DNA of 21,036 nucleotides from a virus. The stretch covers positions 1 through 21,036 of IMG/VR virus record IMGVR_UViG_3300044568_000623; one strand, 5' to 3'. Positions 12,001 through 20,415 of this stretch are shown here, one piece after another. The number at the start of each line of letters is the position of its first letter. Position 1 is the first letter of the stretch. Under the pieces are notes generated by a model. The model was given only the letters and a program-made list of their open reading frames with translations, had not been told where the DNA came from and searched no databases. The position numbers were made by a program, and so were the translations under genes.

Positions 12001-14456
12001 GCATTGAAAAAGGTTTATATGCAGCGCCTCTTGGCATTATGGAAGATGAGGCAGAGCCATTAGAGATTGAGATCGAGGACCCAGAGGCAGTGCGTATTCG
12101 CGCGGGTGATCTTGAGCTTGATATTGAAAAAGAAGAGATGGACGAAGAAGACTTCGAGGCTAACTTAGCTGAGTATATTGATGATAGTGAACTAGCTATG
12201 TTAGCTAGTGAATTAGTTGATGCTTATGAAGAAGATGTATCGAGCCGCAAGGATTGGATACAGACTTATGTAGATGGTCTTGATCTATTAGGTATGAAGT
12301 TAGAAGAACGTACTGAACCGTGGAACGGTGCGTGTGGTGTTACACATCCACTATTAACAGAAGCACTTGTTAAGTTTCAATCAGAAACAATCATGGAGAC
12401 GTTCCCAGCGTCAGGTCCTGTTAAGACAAAGATCATCGGTAAAGAAACACCAGAGAAGAAACAAGCTGCTGATAGAGTTCAAGCTGACTTGAATTTCCGT
12501 TTAACAGAAGGTATGCCTGAATATCGTCCTGAACAAGAACGTTTGTTATGGGGCTTGGGTTTATCAGGTAATGCGTTTAAGAAGGTTTACTTTGATCCTG
12601 CATTAGATCGTGAAACAGCGATATACATTCCATCTGAAGATGTAGTTGTTCCATACGGCGCGTCGTCTCTCAAAACGGCAGAGCGTGTTACACATGTGAT
12701 GCGTAAGACTGAGAACGAGTTACGTAAGCTACAAGTAGCGGGCTTCTATTTAGATGCAGACTTAGGTGACCCTGTTAACTCTATTGAAGAAGTAGAGAAG
12801 AAGATTGCAGAGAAGTTAGGCTTTAGAGCTACAACGGATGATCGTTACAAGCTCTTAGAGATGCATGTTGACTTAGACTTACCGGGCTTTGAAGATGAAG
12901 ACGGTATAGCATTGCCTTACGTAGTTACTATTGAGAAGTCAACACAAACAATTCTAGCTATCCGTCGTAATTGGAAGCCTGATGACAAAACAAGACAAAA
13001 ACGAAACCATTTCGTTCACTATGGGTATATACCGGGCTTTGGTTTCTACTGCTTCGGTCTCATTCACCTTATCGGAGCTTTTGCAAAGTCAGGCACATCC
13101 ATTCTCCGTCAACTCGTTGATGCAGGGACCCTCTCGAACCTTCCGGGTGGACTTAAAGCTCGCGGGATGCGAATCAAAGGAGACGATACACCAATCGCAC
13201 CGGGTGAATTCCGTGACGTAGATATACCAAGTGGTGCTGTTAAAGACAACATCATGATGCTCCCATACAAGGAGCCAAGTACAGTATTAGCCTCTTTGAT
13301 GAATCAGATCATTGAAGATGGACGTAGGTTTGCTAGTGCGGCTGATATGAAAGTATCTGATATGTCCGCTAACTCCCCAGTTGGAACCACACTAGCTATT
13401 TTAGAGAGAACCCTGAAAGTAATGTCAGCGGTTCAAGCGCGTATTCACTACGCTATGCACGAAGAGTTCCGTCTATTGAAAGACATAGTACGTGACTTTG
13501 CTCCACCTGATTATGAGTATGAACCAGACGTCGGCAATAGAACCGCAAAGCAAAGTGATTACGACATGTGTGATGTTATACCTGTCTCTGATCCAAACGC
13601 TGCGACTATGTCGCAAAAGGTTGTTCAGTATCAGGCGGTATTTCAGTTAGCTCAATCAGCACCACAGCTATATGACATGCCACTTCTACATCGTCAGATG
13701 ATTGAAGTATTAGGTATTAAGAACGCAGCTAAGTTAGTACCGATGAATGAAGACAGACGTCCACGCGACCCTGTTACAGAAAATATCGACATTTTAAAAG
13801 GCAAACCTGCTAAAGCGTTTGTATTCCAAGATCATCAAGCGCATATTTCTGTACACATGGCAGCGATGCAAGACCCGAAGATACAGTCAATCGTAGGACA
13901 AGACCCACAGTCAGCACAAGTAATGATGGCAGCCATGCACGCACACATCAACGAGCATGTTGGGTATGAGTATAAGAAACAGATTGAAGCTTCTATTGGT
14001 ATGGAGATTCCTGACTTTGAGGATGACGATGATCAAGAGATACCGAAGGAAATGGAAAACCGTATCGCACAGATGGCAGCTCAAGCGTCACAACAGATAC
14101 TACAACGTAACCAACAAGAAGCTCAACAACAGCAAGCTCAGCAGCAGATGCAAGACCCTATCATTCAGATGCAAATGCAAGAATTGCAGATCAAGCAAGC
14201 AGAGGTTCAGCGCAAGATTGCGAAAGATCAACTCGATGCGGCTGCAAAAGACAAGCAGATGCAGATTGAAATGGAGCGAATTAATGCGCAGAAAGAGATT
14301 GCTGGGGCGAATATGGCGATGAAACATACCGCAGATAAGCAAAGAAATGATACACAAATGGAGCTGGAAGGCTTCCGTCAAGGTATGGAAATGAACAAAC
14401 AACGTATGCAGCAAGCGTCTATTAGTAAACCCCCACAAAAAGGAAAGAATAAGTGA
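11997..14456 (+). CDS. Portal protein with long Q-rich C-terminal tail
   Basis: Protein of 819 aa, longer than most phage portals. After an acidic N-terminus, residues about 70-150 (RTEPWNGACGVTHPLLTEAL, then ETIMETFP) match large P22-like portals of environmental phages; the central region has the mixed alpha/beta pattern expected of a clip/wing/stem core. Residues about 689-819 are a Gln/Met/Lys-rich coiled coil (for example QQEAQQQQAQQQMQDP), comparable to the barrel helices of large portals. Twelve copies should form the DNA entry ring that docks TerL. It begins with ATGA overlapping the 76-aa gene. The portal call is strong; the exact family is from memory. Confidence 0.88.
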   Translation: MSIEKGLYAAPLGIMEDEAEPLEIEIEDPEAVRIRAGDLELDIEKEEMDEEDFEANLAEYIDDSELAMLASELVDAYEEDVSSRKDWIQTYVDGLDLLGMKLEERTEPWNGACGVTHPLLTEALVKFQSETIMETFPASGPVKTKIIGKETPEKKQAADRVQADLNFRLTEGMPEYRPEQERLLWGLGLSGNAFKKVYFDPALDRETAIYIPSEDVVVPYGASSLKTAERVTHVMRKTENELRKLQVAGFYLDADLGDPVNSIEEVEKKIAEKLGFRATTDDRYKLLEMHVDLDLPGFEDEDGIALPYVVTIEKSTQTILAIRRNWKPDDKTRQKRNHFVHYGYIPGFGFYCFGLIHLIGAFAKSGTSILRQLVDAGTLSNLPGGLKARGMRIKGDDTPIAPGEFRDVDIPSGAVKDNIMMLPYKEPSTVLASLMNQIIEDGRRFASAADMKVSDMSANSPVGTTLAILERTLKVMSAVQARIHYAMHEEFRLLKDIVRDFAPPDYEYEPDVGNRTAKQSDYDMCDVIPVSDPNAATMSQKVVQYQAVFQLAQSAPQLYDMPLLHRQMIEVLGIKNAAKLVPMNEDRRPRDPVTENIDILKGKPAKAFVFQDHQAHISVHMAAMQDPKIQSIVGQDPQSAQVMMAAMHAHINEHVGYEYKKQIEASIGMEIPDFEDDDDQEIPKEMENRIAQMAAQASQQILQRNQQEAQQQQAQQQMQDPIIQMQMQELQIKQAEVQRKIAKDQLDAAAKDKQMQIEMERINAQKEIAGANMAMKHTADKQRNDTQMELEGFRQGMEMNKQRMQQASISKPPQKGKNK

Positions 14457-14641
14457 ACATAATCGAAGCGGCACTTAAAGAAATAAGGGAGCGTCGGTCA
14501 CAACTATCCGATGCGCTGGCAAACAAAGCAGCCAAGACCTATGACGAGTACCAATTCATTTGCGGCGAGATTCGAGGCCTTTCCGCAGTGGAGATTTATC
14601 TTGTAGACCTCGCAAAAAACATGGAGCAAAACGATGACTGA
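14453..14641 (+). CDS. Unknown 62-aa helical protein
   Basis: GTG start at 14453 overlapping the portal stop, with AGGA 8 bases upstream. The sequence (MNIIEAALKEIRERRSQLSD...) is helical throughout, with a coiled-coil-like first half and an acidic end (MEQNDD). It overlaps the co-chaperonin gene by 8 bases. Small helical proteins at this place recur in related phages, but I know no assigned function. Confidence 0.72.
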   Translation: MNIIEAALKEIRERRSQLSDALANKAAKTYDEYQFICGEIRGLSAVEIYLVDLAKNMEQNDD

Positions 14642-15032
14642 AATAGTAATCGCTACAGACAGCGGTGAAGTTTCGACCCTGCCACAAACAGCGGAAGAAA
14701 GAGCAACACAACTGCCTACCCCATCTGGGTATCACATTCTGGTGGCAATACCTGAGATCGAAGAGAAGTACGAGAGCGGGTTAATTAAGGCAGATACAAC
14801 TAAGCATTATGAGGAAGTCCTTAGTACGGTCTTCTTTGTCGTGAAGTTGGGTCCAGACGCCTATAAAGGTGAACGGTTTACGTCAGGTCCGTGGTGTAAA
14901 GAGGGAGACTTTATCCTCGCACGCCCGAACAGCGGTACTAGATTGAAGATTCATGGACGCGAGTTCCGTCTAATTAATGATGATTCAGTTGAAGCGGTTG
15001 TTGACGATCCACGCGGTATTTCACGAGCATAA
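14634..15032 (+). CDS. GroES-like co-chaperonin (Cpn10)
   Basis: Protein of 132 aa; GroES features run in order. After an N-terminal extension of about 28 residues come GYHILVAIPEIEEKYESG and SGLIKADTT, the place of the mobile loop that binds GroEL; then VFFVVKLGPDAYKG, equivalent to the GroES VxAVGxG strand; then CKEGDFILARPNSGTRLKI (GroES VKVGDxVLF...G) and HGREFRLINDDSVEAVV (GroES EYLILxExDILAVI). T4 gp31 is the known precedent: a phage co-chaperonin that replaces host GroES so that GroEL can fold the capsid protein. Its place between portal and scaffold suits that role. GGAG precedes the ATG by 7 bases. Confidence 0.87.
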   Translation: MTEIVIATDSGEVSTLPQTAEERATQLPTPSGYHILVAIPEIEEKYESGLIKADTTKHYEEVLSTVFFVVKLGPDAYKGERFTSGPWCKEGDFILARPNSGTRLKIHGREFRLINDDSVEAVVDDPRGISRA

Positions 15033-15041
15033 GGAGGCTAT

Positions 15042-16010
15042 ATGCCAGATTTTGATAAAGAAGAGTACAAATTCCCTGACGAACTTGAGTCTAAGGTGTC
15101 TATGAAGGATGACGAGGATGAAGAAGAGTTCACCGTCGAGATCGAAGACGATACACCGGAAGAGGATCGTGGTAAGGAACCCCTCCCTAAAGATATTATT
15201 AACTCACTGGAAGCCCCAGAGGACGGCGGTGAGTATCCCGAAGAAGTAGTTACTAAGTTTAAGCAGTACAAGAAAGCTTGGCACGACGAGCGTAGGGAGA
15301 AGGAAGCAGCTTACCGTGAGCAAGAAGAAGCTCTACGGATGGCTCAAAGCATACTTGAGGAGAATAAGCGCCTTAAGTCTACCCTAGCGTCTGGCGAGCA
15401 GGTTTACATCTCTACGATGCAGGATTCTGCTGAAAAAGAAGTCGAGATGGCTAAGCGTGAGTATCGTGAAGCATATGATTCGGGCGACTCTGAGAAGTTA
15501 ATTGAAGCACAGCAAGCCTTAACTAATGCTAGTTTAAAGTTGGATCGTGCAAAAAACTTTAAACCCACTTTACAAGACGAAGAAATTGAGGTAAAACTGC
15601 CGGAAAGATCACAAGCTGACAACAGACAGCAGCAACCTGATCCAAAGTATGCAGCATGGCAGCGTCGGAATTCAAACTGGTTCAATAAGGACGAGGAGAT
15701 GACCGAAGCGGCAAAGGGTCTGCATATGAAACTGTATCGTGAGTACGGCCCTGAATATATTGGTACTGACGATTATTACGAGCGCATCGACAAAACGATC
15801 CGTAAACGGTTTCCAGAATCCTTCCCTGAAAACAGGGACGTTGAGACAAAACCTCAACAAAGAAGTAAGCCTAGTACAGTCGTAGCTTCAGCTAAGCGGA
15901 GTACGGCTCCGAAGCAGATTAAGTTGACAGCGACACAAGCGGCGCTGGCGAAAAAATTTAGACTGACACCGGAGCAATATGCTCGTGAAGTACTTAAACT
16001 GGAGAAATAA
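15042..16010 (+). CDS. Scaffolding protein
   Basis: Protein of 322 aa. The N-terminus is very acidic (DDEDEEEFTVEIEDDTPEED, about 23-42), followed by a long charged helix (about 75-150) predicted to be a coiled coil, a Gln-rich linker and a basic C-terminal helical end (KKFRLTPEQYAREVLKLEK). This arrangement, low hydrophobicity and position before the capsid genes are typical of phage head scaffolds, which line the prohead interior and leave before DNA entry. The SD is AAGGAGG. No protease motif is visible, so it probably exits intact. Confidence 0.75.
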   Translation: MPDFDKEEYKFPDELESKVSMKDDEDEEEFTVEIEDDTPEEDRGKEPLPKDIINSLEAPEDGGEYPEEVVTKFKQYKKAWHDERREKEAAYREQEEALRMAQSILEENKRLKSTLASGEQVYISTMQDSAEKEVEMAKREYREAYDSGDSEKLIEAQQALTNASLKLDRAKNFKPTLQDEEIEVKLPERSQADNRQQQPDPKYAAWQRRNSNWFNKDEEMTEAAKGLHMKLYREYGPEYIGTDDYYERIDKTIRKRFPESFPENRDVETKPQQRSKPSTVVASAKRSTAPKQIKLTATQAALAKKFRLTPEQYAREVLKLEK

Positions 16011-16012
16011 TT

Positions 16013-16459
16013 ATGACTACTAATAGACTTACTCGTGAACTTGAATCCCGTAAAGAAGTAGAACGTCCAAAGCAATGGGCGCCTGCTGAGACACTACCAG
16101 AACCGGATAAGCAGCCGGGTTTTGCGTATAGATGGATTCGTATTTCGACCTTAGATAAGGCCGATCCCCGCAACTTGTCAGGCAAGCTACGCGAAGGATG
16201 GGAACCTGTGAAAGTGTCGGAACAACCAAGATTTCAACTGCTAATTGATCCTAACAGTCGTTTTAAAGACAACGTTGAGATTGGTGGGTTATTGTTGTGC
16301 AAGACGCCACAAGAGTTTGTAGATCAACGGAATAAACATTTCGAGAATCAGACACAAGCTCAGACGACTGCAATTGACAATAGCTTTATGCGAGAAAGCG
16401 ATGTACGTATGCCACTCTTTGCGGAGCGCAAATCGTCTACATCGTTTGGTAAAGGTTAA
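16013..16459 (+). CDS. Conserved head-region protein of unknown function, 148 aa
   Basis: Begins MTTNRLTRELESRKEVER; the middle part (FAYRWIRISTLDKADPRN, then WEPVKV...) and an LLLCKTPQEFVDQR segment look like a family often found between scaffold and capsid in environmental phages. The C-terminus is disordered, Ser/Arg/Lys-rich and ends FGKG. GGAG lies 8 bases before the ATG, inside the scaffold stop region. Its function is not established; a minor head protein is the likeliest inference. Confidence 0.7.
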   Translation: MTTNRLTRELESRKEVERPKQWAPAETLPEPDKQPGFAYRWIRISTLDKADPRNLSGKLREGWEPVKVSEQPRFQLLIDPNSRFKDNVEIGGLLLCKTPQEFVDQRNKHFENQTQAQTTAIDNSFMRESDVRMPLFAERKSSTSFGKG

Positions 16460-16484
16460 TTTAAAACTTTTTTTGGAGTCAAAT

Positions 16485-17312
16485 ATGGCATATCCTGTTG
16501 TAGACAAGCCTTACGGCCTACAGCCAGTGAATTTGATTGGTGGTCAAGTATTTGCAGGTTCAACCCGCATGTACCCTATCATTTACGGTTATTCAACCGA
16601 CATTTTCTACGGCGATTTTGTTGTTTTATCTCGTGGTCGTTTAGAGCGTGCTTCAGTAACTACTGGCACAACTCTGAATCAAACCGTTGGTATTTTCTTG
16701 GGCTGCACTTTTACTAGCCCTGTTACTAAGCAAAAGCAGTTCAGCCAATACTGGCCTTCTGGTACTCTGGCTGGCGATGCACAAGCTTACGTATCTGATG
16801 ATCCAGATGCAGTGTTTAAAGCTGCTGTTTGTTCTTCTGGTGTAGTTATGGCTTCTGGCTCAAACGCAATCGTTGGTTGCAACGTCAGCGCTATTAACAA
16901 CACTGGCAGCACAAATACTGGTAATTCAGCAAATGCTGTTTTAGCGCCTACTGATACCCCAGTAACAACTACTCTGCCATTACGTGTAATTGGTGTTGTT
17001 CCTGATACTGCTGTTAGTTTAGGCAGTGCAACATACTCAAGTATCTCTACCAACACGATCACTGTTTCTGCAATACCTTTTGCGTTACCGGTAGGAACAG
17101 ACGTTGCTTCAGTTGCAGCTAATGGTCAGATCATTGCTTCAGGTTCATTTGTTGATACCGCTGCTTCTGCGGGCGCAACTACTGTTGTGTTGAATCAGCC
17201 GCCTGCAACTGCATTTGTTGCAAGCTCAACAATCGTATTCACCCAGTACCCAGAAGTCTTGGTTAAGTTGAACCAAAGTCTGCATGGCTACTATTCTGCC
17301 ACTGGTGCTTAA
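16485..17312 (+). CDS. Head-associated structural (decoration-like) protein
   Basis: Protein of 275 aa starting MAYPVVDKPYGLQPVNLIGG. It is rich in Ser, Thr, Ala, Gly and Val, with alternating hydrophobic strands, typical of an all-beta virion protein. The N-terminal PYGLQPVNLIGGQ segment resembles proteins encoded just before capsid genes in environmental phages. A longer in-frame start at 16374 lies inside the previous gene; GGAG 6 bases before 16485 decides the start. A capsid decoration or stabilising role is inferred. The gene stops at the SD of the capsid gene, so the two are translationally linked. Confidence 0.68.
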   Translation: MAYPVVDKPYGLQPVNLIGGQVFAGSTRMYPIIYGYSTDIFYGDFVVLSRGRLERASVTTGTTLNQTVGIFLGCTFTSPVTKQKQFSQYWPSGTLAGDAQAYVSDDPDAVFKAAVCSSGVVMASGSNAIVGCNVSAINNTGSTNTGNSANAVLAPTDTPVTTTLPLRVIGVVPDTAVSLGSATYSSISTNTITVSAIPFALPVGTDVASVAANGQIIASGSFVDTAASAGATTVVLNQPPATAFVASSTIVFTQYPEVLVKLNQSLHGYYSATGA

Positions 17313-17322
17313 GGAGTAAATA

Positions 17323-18234
17323 ATGGCTATTTCACGCGCACAACTACTTAAAGAACTCTTACCGGGCTTAAATGCTCTGTTTGGTTTGGAATATGCTCGC
17401 TACGGCGAAGAGCATAAAGAAATCTACGAAACCGAAACATCGGAACGTAGCTTCGAAGAAGAAACAAAACTGTCAGGCTTCAGCGCTGCACCAGTCAAAA
17501 ACGAAGGTTCTGCTATTCGTTACGACAATGCACAAGAAGCATGGACAGCACGTTACAACCACGAAACAATCGCTTTGGGCTTCTCTTTAACTGAAGAAGC
17601 AATCGAAGATAACTTGTATGACTCGTTATCAGCTCGTTACACCAAGGCTTTGGCTCGTGCAATGTCTTATACCAAGCAAGTTAAAGCTGCAAACGTATTG
17701 AACAATGGCTTCAGCAATGCCTACACAGGCGGCGACGGCGTATCTTTATTCAATACTGCGCATCCTTTAGTTTCTGGTGGCACCAACGGTAACACTCCAT
17801 CAACTGCTGCTGACTTGAACGAAACTTCGTTGGAAAACGCTGTTATTCAGATCGCTGCATGGACTGATGAACGTGGTCTGTTGATCGCTGCTAAGCCTAA
17901 GAAATTGATCGTTCCACCTGCTCTGCAATTCGTTGCAACTCGCCTGTTAGAGACCGAACTCCGTGTTGGTACTACTGACAACGACGTAAACGCATTGAAG
18001 AACAATGGTTCAATCCCAGAAGGCTACACAATCAACCACTTCTTGACCGACTCAAACGGCTGGTACTTAACCACCGACGTTCCAAACGGCATGAAGCACT
18101 TTGTTCGTAGCCCACTGGCTAACTCAATGGATGGTGATTTCGATACAGGTAACGTACGTTACAAGTCTCGTGAGCGTTATTCGTTCGGTTGGTCTGATCC
18201 ACTTGGCATGTACGGTTCACCCGGCGCAGCCTAA
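17323..18234 (+). CDS. Major capsid protein (Mu gpT-like, HK97 fold)
   Basis: Protein of 303 aa, the size expected for the Mu gpT family. N-terminal features: KELLPGLNALFGLEY, then EIYETETSERSFEEE, an E-loop-like stretch; then ARYNHETIALGFSLTEEAIE, a typical gpT segment. The C-terminal part has FLTDSNGWYLTTDVPNGM and ends with YSFGWSDPLGMYGSPGAA. It has the HK97-like coat role, assembling the head shell round the scaffold. AAGGAG lies 7 bases before the ATG. A strong terminator follows 6 bases after the stop. Confidence 0.87.
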   Translation: MAISRAQLLKELLPGLNALFGLEYARYGEEHKEIYETETSERSFEEETKLSGFSAAPVKNEGSAIRYDNAQEAWTARYNHETIALGFSLTEEAIEDNLYDSLSARYTKALARAMSYTKQVKAANVLNNGFSNAYTGGDGVSLFNTAHPLVSGGTNGNTPSTAADLNETSLENAVIQIAAWTDERGLLIAAKPKKLIVPPALQFVATRLLETELRVGTTDNDVNALKNNGSIPEGYTINHFLTDSNGWYLTTDVPNGMKHFVRSPLANSMDGDFDTGNVRYKSRERYSFGWSDPLGMYGSPGAA

Positions 18235-18240
18235 GTAATG

Positions 18241-18267
18241 AAAGGGGGGTTACGACCCCCCTTTTTT
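18241..18267 (+). terminator. Rho-independent terminator after the capsid gene
   Basis: GGGGGG (18244-18249), loop TTACGA, CCCCCC (18256-18261), followed by six T; AAA pairs with TTT beyond the core stem. It ends the head operon and isolates or attenuates the genes to its right. Confidence 0.9.
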
Positions 18268-18366
18268 ATGGTATAAAGTAACAAACCGGGATTTCCGGTA
18301 CGTCAAATAGCCCCGGCTAGCAACATGCAGATTGGCGTACTTAACTCGCATGTGAGGATATATATC

Positions 18367-18843
18367 ATGGGTTTCGCTACACACCTAGGCCCTTGGCTGC
18401 TCGGTACTGTTAAAAATACAACCGGTACCACTGCTGGCACTGTTCGCAATTTAGGCGCAACTGTTGTTGCCCAAACCATTCCTGTAACTTTTACCACGTT
18501 TACTAATTCATTGACTGGCACTTTAGGTTCAATCCCTGCTGGCTCGTTAATTACTGGCGTTCAGATCATTACGTCTGCTGACTTTAGCTCCGCTACTACA
18601 TTAAAGATCACTATCGGTGGTACTGATGTAGCTACAGCTTCTACTATTACTTCAACTGGCTTTATTAGTGTAACGATTGCTTCTACTTTCGCTGCTCTTG
18701 CTGCTAATACTGGCACTACTGACGACTTAATTACTTACACTGCTACTGGTACTTCTTTAACTACTGGTGCTGCTACTGTTGTAATTCAGTATGTTGTTCG
18801 TGACACTAATGGCAACGCTAACCCTACTGCTACTCAACAATAA
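18367..18843 (+). CDS. Thr-rich all-beta structural protein, 158 aa
   Basis: Starts MGFATHLGPWLLGTV. The ATG at 18367 has GAGGA about 9 bases upstream, while an in-frame ATG at 18325 has no ribosome site, so I take the shorter form. It is very rich in Thr, Ala, Ser, Gly and Val with a strand-forming alternation and a Gln-rich end; no catalytic motif. That composition fits a surface or decoration virion protein. Codon choice keeps to ACT and GCT repeatedly, more biased than neighbouring genes, which suggests high expression. Confidence 0.68.
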   Translation: MGFATHLGPWLLGTVKNTTGTTAGTVRNLGATVVAQTIPVTFTTFTNSLTGTLGSIPAGSLITGVQIITSADFSSATTLKITIGGTDVATASTITSTGFISVTIASTFAALAANTGTTDDLITYTATGTSLTTGAATVVIQYVVRDTNGNANPTATQQ

Positions 18844-18858
18844 TAGGGAGGCATCATC

Positions 18859-19140
18859 ATGATGCAAACAGACGTTAAGTCATCTCACGTTGAGGCGACA
18901 GGCACTATGGTTACGGGGCGCACTCGTGTTAAGGGCTACCAATGTTTATCTGGTGGCACTGCTGGCGATATTATTTTTAGAGACGGTGGCGCAACAGGCG
19001 TTATTAGACTGCAATTTAATGTCCCTGCTAACACAAACAACCCATTTGCAAACTTAATCCCCGGCGAAGGTATTTTGTTTACAACGGATGTACATGTAAC
19101 AGTACCAACATCGGCAAAAGTAACGGTGTTCTATGGCTAA
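18859..19140 (+). CDS. 93-aa beta-rich structural protein
   Basis: Starts MMQTDVKSSHVEATGTMV with GGAGG 7 bases upstream, then TGRTRVKGYQCLSGGTAGDI and IFRDGGATGVIRLQFNVP, a pattern of short strands and Gly turns with a final VHVTVPTSAKVTVFYG. Small all-beta proteins of this type follow capsid genes in other phages; a decoration or connector role is possible. Its stop overlaps the start of the next gene by 8 bases. No family name is certain. Confidence 0.7.
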   Translation: MMQTDVKSSHVEATGTMVTGRTRVKGYQCLSGGTAGDIIFRDGGATGVIRLQFNVPANTNNPFANLIPGEGILFTTDVHVTVPTSAKVTVFYG

Positions 19141-19378
19141 GACTCCTGCATGGCAGAGAAAAGAAGGCAAGAACCCCGCTGGGGGTTTGAACGCCAAGGG
19201 GAGAGCCTCCGCGAAAAAGCAAGGCATGAATTTGAAACCTCCCCAGCCGGAAGGCGGTTCAAGGAAAGAGTCGTTCTGCGCCCGTATGTCAGGTATGAAA
19301 AAGAAGCTTACATCTGCGAAAACAGCAAATGATCCGAATAGCCGCATCAATAAAAGTTTAAGGGCATGGAAGTGCTGA
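19133..19378 (+). CDS. DUF6321-like basic phage protein
   Basis: Protein of 81 aa starting MAKTPAWQRKEGKNPAGG, with GGLNAKGRAS, PPQPEGGSRKESFCARMSG and KTANDPNSRINKSLRAWKC. This series of motifs closely follows a short, highly conserved phage protein I recall as DUF6321; function unknown. It is rich in Lys, Arg and Gly with two Cys, and is likely to bind DNA or an acidic virion surface. The start lies inside the end of the previous gene, with no strong SD, so translation is probably coupled. Confidence 0.75.
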   Translation: MAKTPAWQRKEGKNPAGGLNAKGRASAKKQGMNLKPPQPEGGSRKESFCARMSGMKKKLTSAKTANDPNSRINKSLRAWKC

Positions 19379-19635
19379 CTAATATGGAACTTACAATTGC
19401 TTGGACTGGTGGGCTAACACTGTTCACCGGATTATTTGCTTACATAGCTCACGAGAAGTTCTCTGAGCTTGCGCGTATTACTATTTTGCTCAACAGAACT
19501 CGTGAGGAGATCGCCCGTGATAACGTCACTAAAGCTGAAGTTGAGCGTATTACTGACCACATTGATCAACGTTTTAACCGCCTTGAGGCAAAAATTGATC
19601 AGCTCATTGGGCAAAGGATGAATCATGAAACGTAA
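19366..19635 (+). CDS. Membrane-anchored coiled-coil protein, 89 aa
   Basis: An N-terminal hydrophobic helix (LTIAWTGGLTLFTGLFAYIA, about 9-28) is followed by a charged coiled coil (about 33-84) with regular Ile/Leu/Val spacing (EVERITDHIDQRFNRLEAKI). The layout resembles small phage proteins of DUF2730 or spanin-like type, but no lipobox or partner gene is seen. The start may be 19366 or 19384 (MELTIAWTG), neither with a strong SD. It overlaps the flanking genes by 13 and 11 bases. A lysis or ejection role is possible. Confidence 0.65.
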   Translation: MEVLTNMELTIAWTGGLTLFTGLFAYIAHEKFSELARITILLNRTREEIARDNVTKAEVERITDHIDQRFNRLEAKIDQLIGQRMNHET

Positions 19636-20413
19636 AATGAAAAAGTTTAACGAAGGTGGTAAGACCTACGATAAAGAAGACGAAGGTATTCTTGGTGGCA
19701 AAGTAAATTACCGTGAAGAAGATGGTCGTAAGTATGTAGCTGGTAAGGCTAACCCTTTTGATCGTAACCCATCGGAACAGCGTTATTACTCTATGGACGA
19801 CGTTAAAGGCAAACTATCTGGTTTGTTTGGCGGTAAGAAAGAAGCGCCTAAGTCTGTTGACTCAGAACCAGTGGGTGATGCAAATAAATCATCCTCGTAC
19901 AATACAAGAGCAAAATCAGAAGAAGAACCTCGTCGCCAGATAACCGACTACATTAAGAAGAGTGAACCAGAAGAGCCTTATAAGCCTACTGGTAAGACAT
20001 TCTTAAGAGAAGAAGCAGACATAGACGAGAAGCCAGCTAAGAAAGTTGTAGCTAAGAAAGTTGTAGCTAAGAAAGTTGAGCCTAAAGCAAGTCAAGATTC
20101 TGGCTTTCCTAAAGACACTAAGTCTACTCGTATGCCATCTAATTCAGGGTCAAGATTTAAAGGTCGTTCAGAGAACCCTATACAAAGCACAATCGACAGT
20201 GCTACTAAGACTTTGGACCGCCGTACTAATGAGCAAAAAATGGCTGATAGGGTAAGGTTTGTTGCAGAGGGTCGTAAAAAAGAGAAAGCTGATGAGTTGG
20301 GCTATGGCATTAAAAAAGGTGGCATGGTTAAGAAAATGGCTTCAGGTGGTTCAGTTAAATCAGCGTCAGCCCGTGCAGATGGCTGCGCAATTCGTGGAAA
20401 GACGAGGGCTTAA
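19625..20413 (+). CDS. Disordered protein with a C-terminal GGxVKKMAxGGS module
   Basis: Protein of 262 aa, Lys/Glu/Ser-rich and mostly disordered. The N-terminus is MKRKMKKFNEGGKTYDKE. A triple repeat AKKVV/AKKVV/AKKVE lies at 138-152, then ASQDSGFPKDTKS at 155-167. The C-terminal 33 residues (230-262: KKGGMVKKMASGGS ... RADGCAIRGKTRA) match the C-terminus of the next protein. These shared blocks suggest paralogous or modular virion proteins, perhaps packaged internally. AGGA precedes the ATG by 6 bases. I know similar C-terminal tails from other phage proteins but no assigned function. Confidence 0.75.
   Translation: MKRKMKKFNEGGKTYDKEDEGILGGKVNYREEDGRKYVAGKANPFDRNPSEQRYYSMDDVKGKLSGLFGGKKEAPKSVDSEPVGDANKSSSYNTRAKSEEEPRRQITDYIKKSEPEEPYKPTGKTFLREEADIDEKPAKKVVAKKVVAKKVEPKASQDSGFPKDTKSTRMPSNSGSRFKGRSENPIQSTIDSATKTLDRRTNEQKMADRVRFVAEGRKKEKADELGYGIKKGGMVKKMASGGSVKSASARADGCAIRGKTRA
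20036..20080 (+). repeat. Three 15-bp tandem repeats inside the 262-aa gene
   Basis: Two perfect copies of GCTAAGAAAGTTGTA and a third ending in GAG. They encode AKKVV, AKKVV, AKKVE. In-frame repeat slippage could change copy number without breaking the gene. Confidence 0.85.
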
Positions 20414-20415
20414 TC

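Noticed and set aside
18250-18277. Promoter TTACGA-16-TATAAA after the capsid gene
   Set aside because: The -35 lies in the terminator loop and is a poor match; not convincing without start mapping.
19366-19635. Calling the coiled-coil membrane protein a spanin or holin
   Set aside because: No lipobox, no partner gene and no endolysin nearby; only the membrane plus coiled-coil layout is visible.
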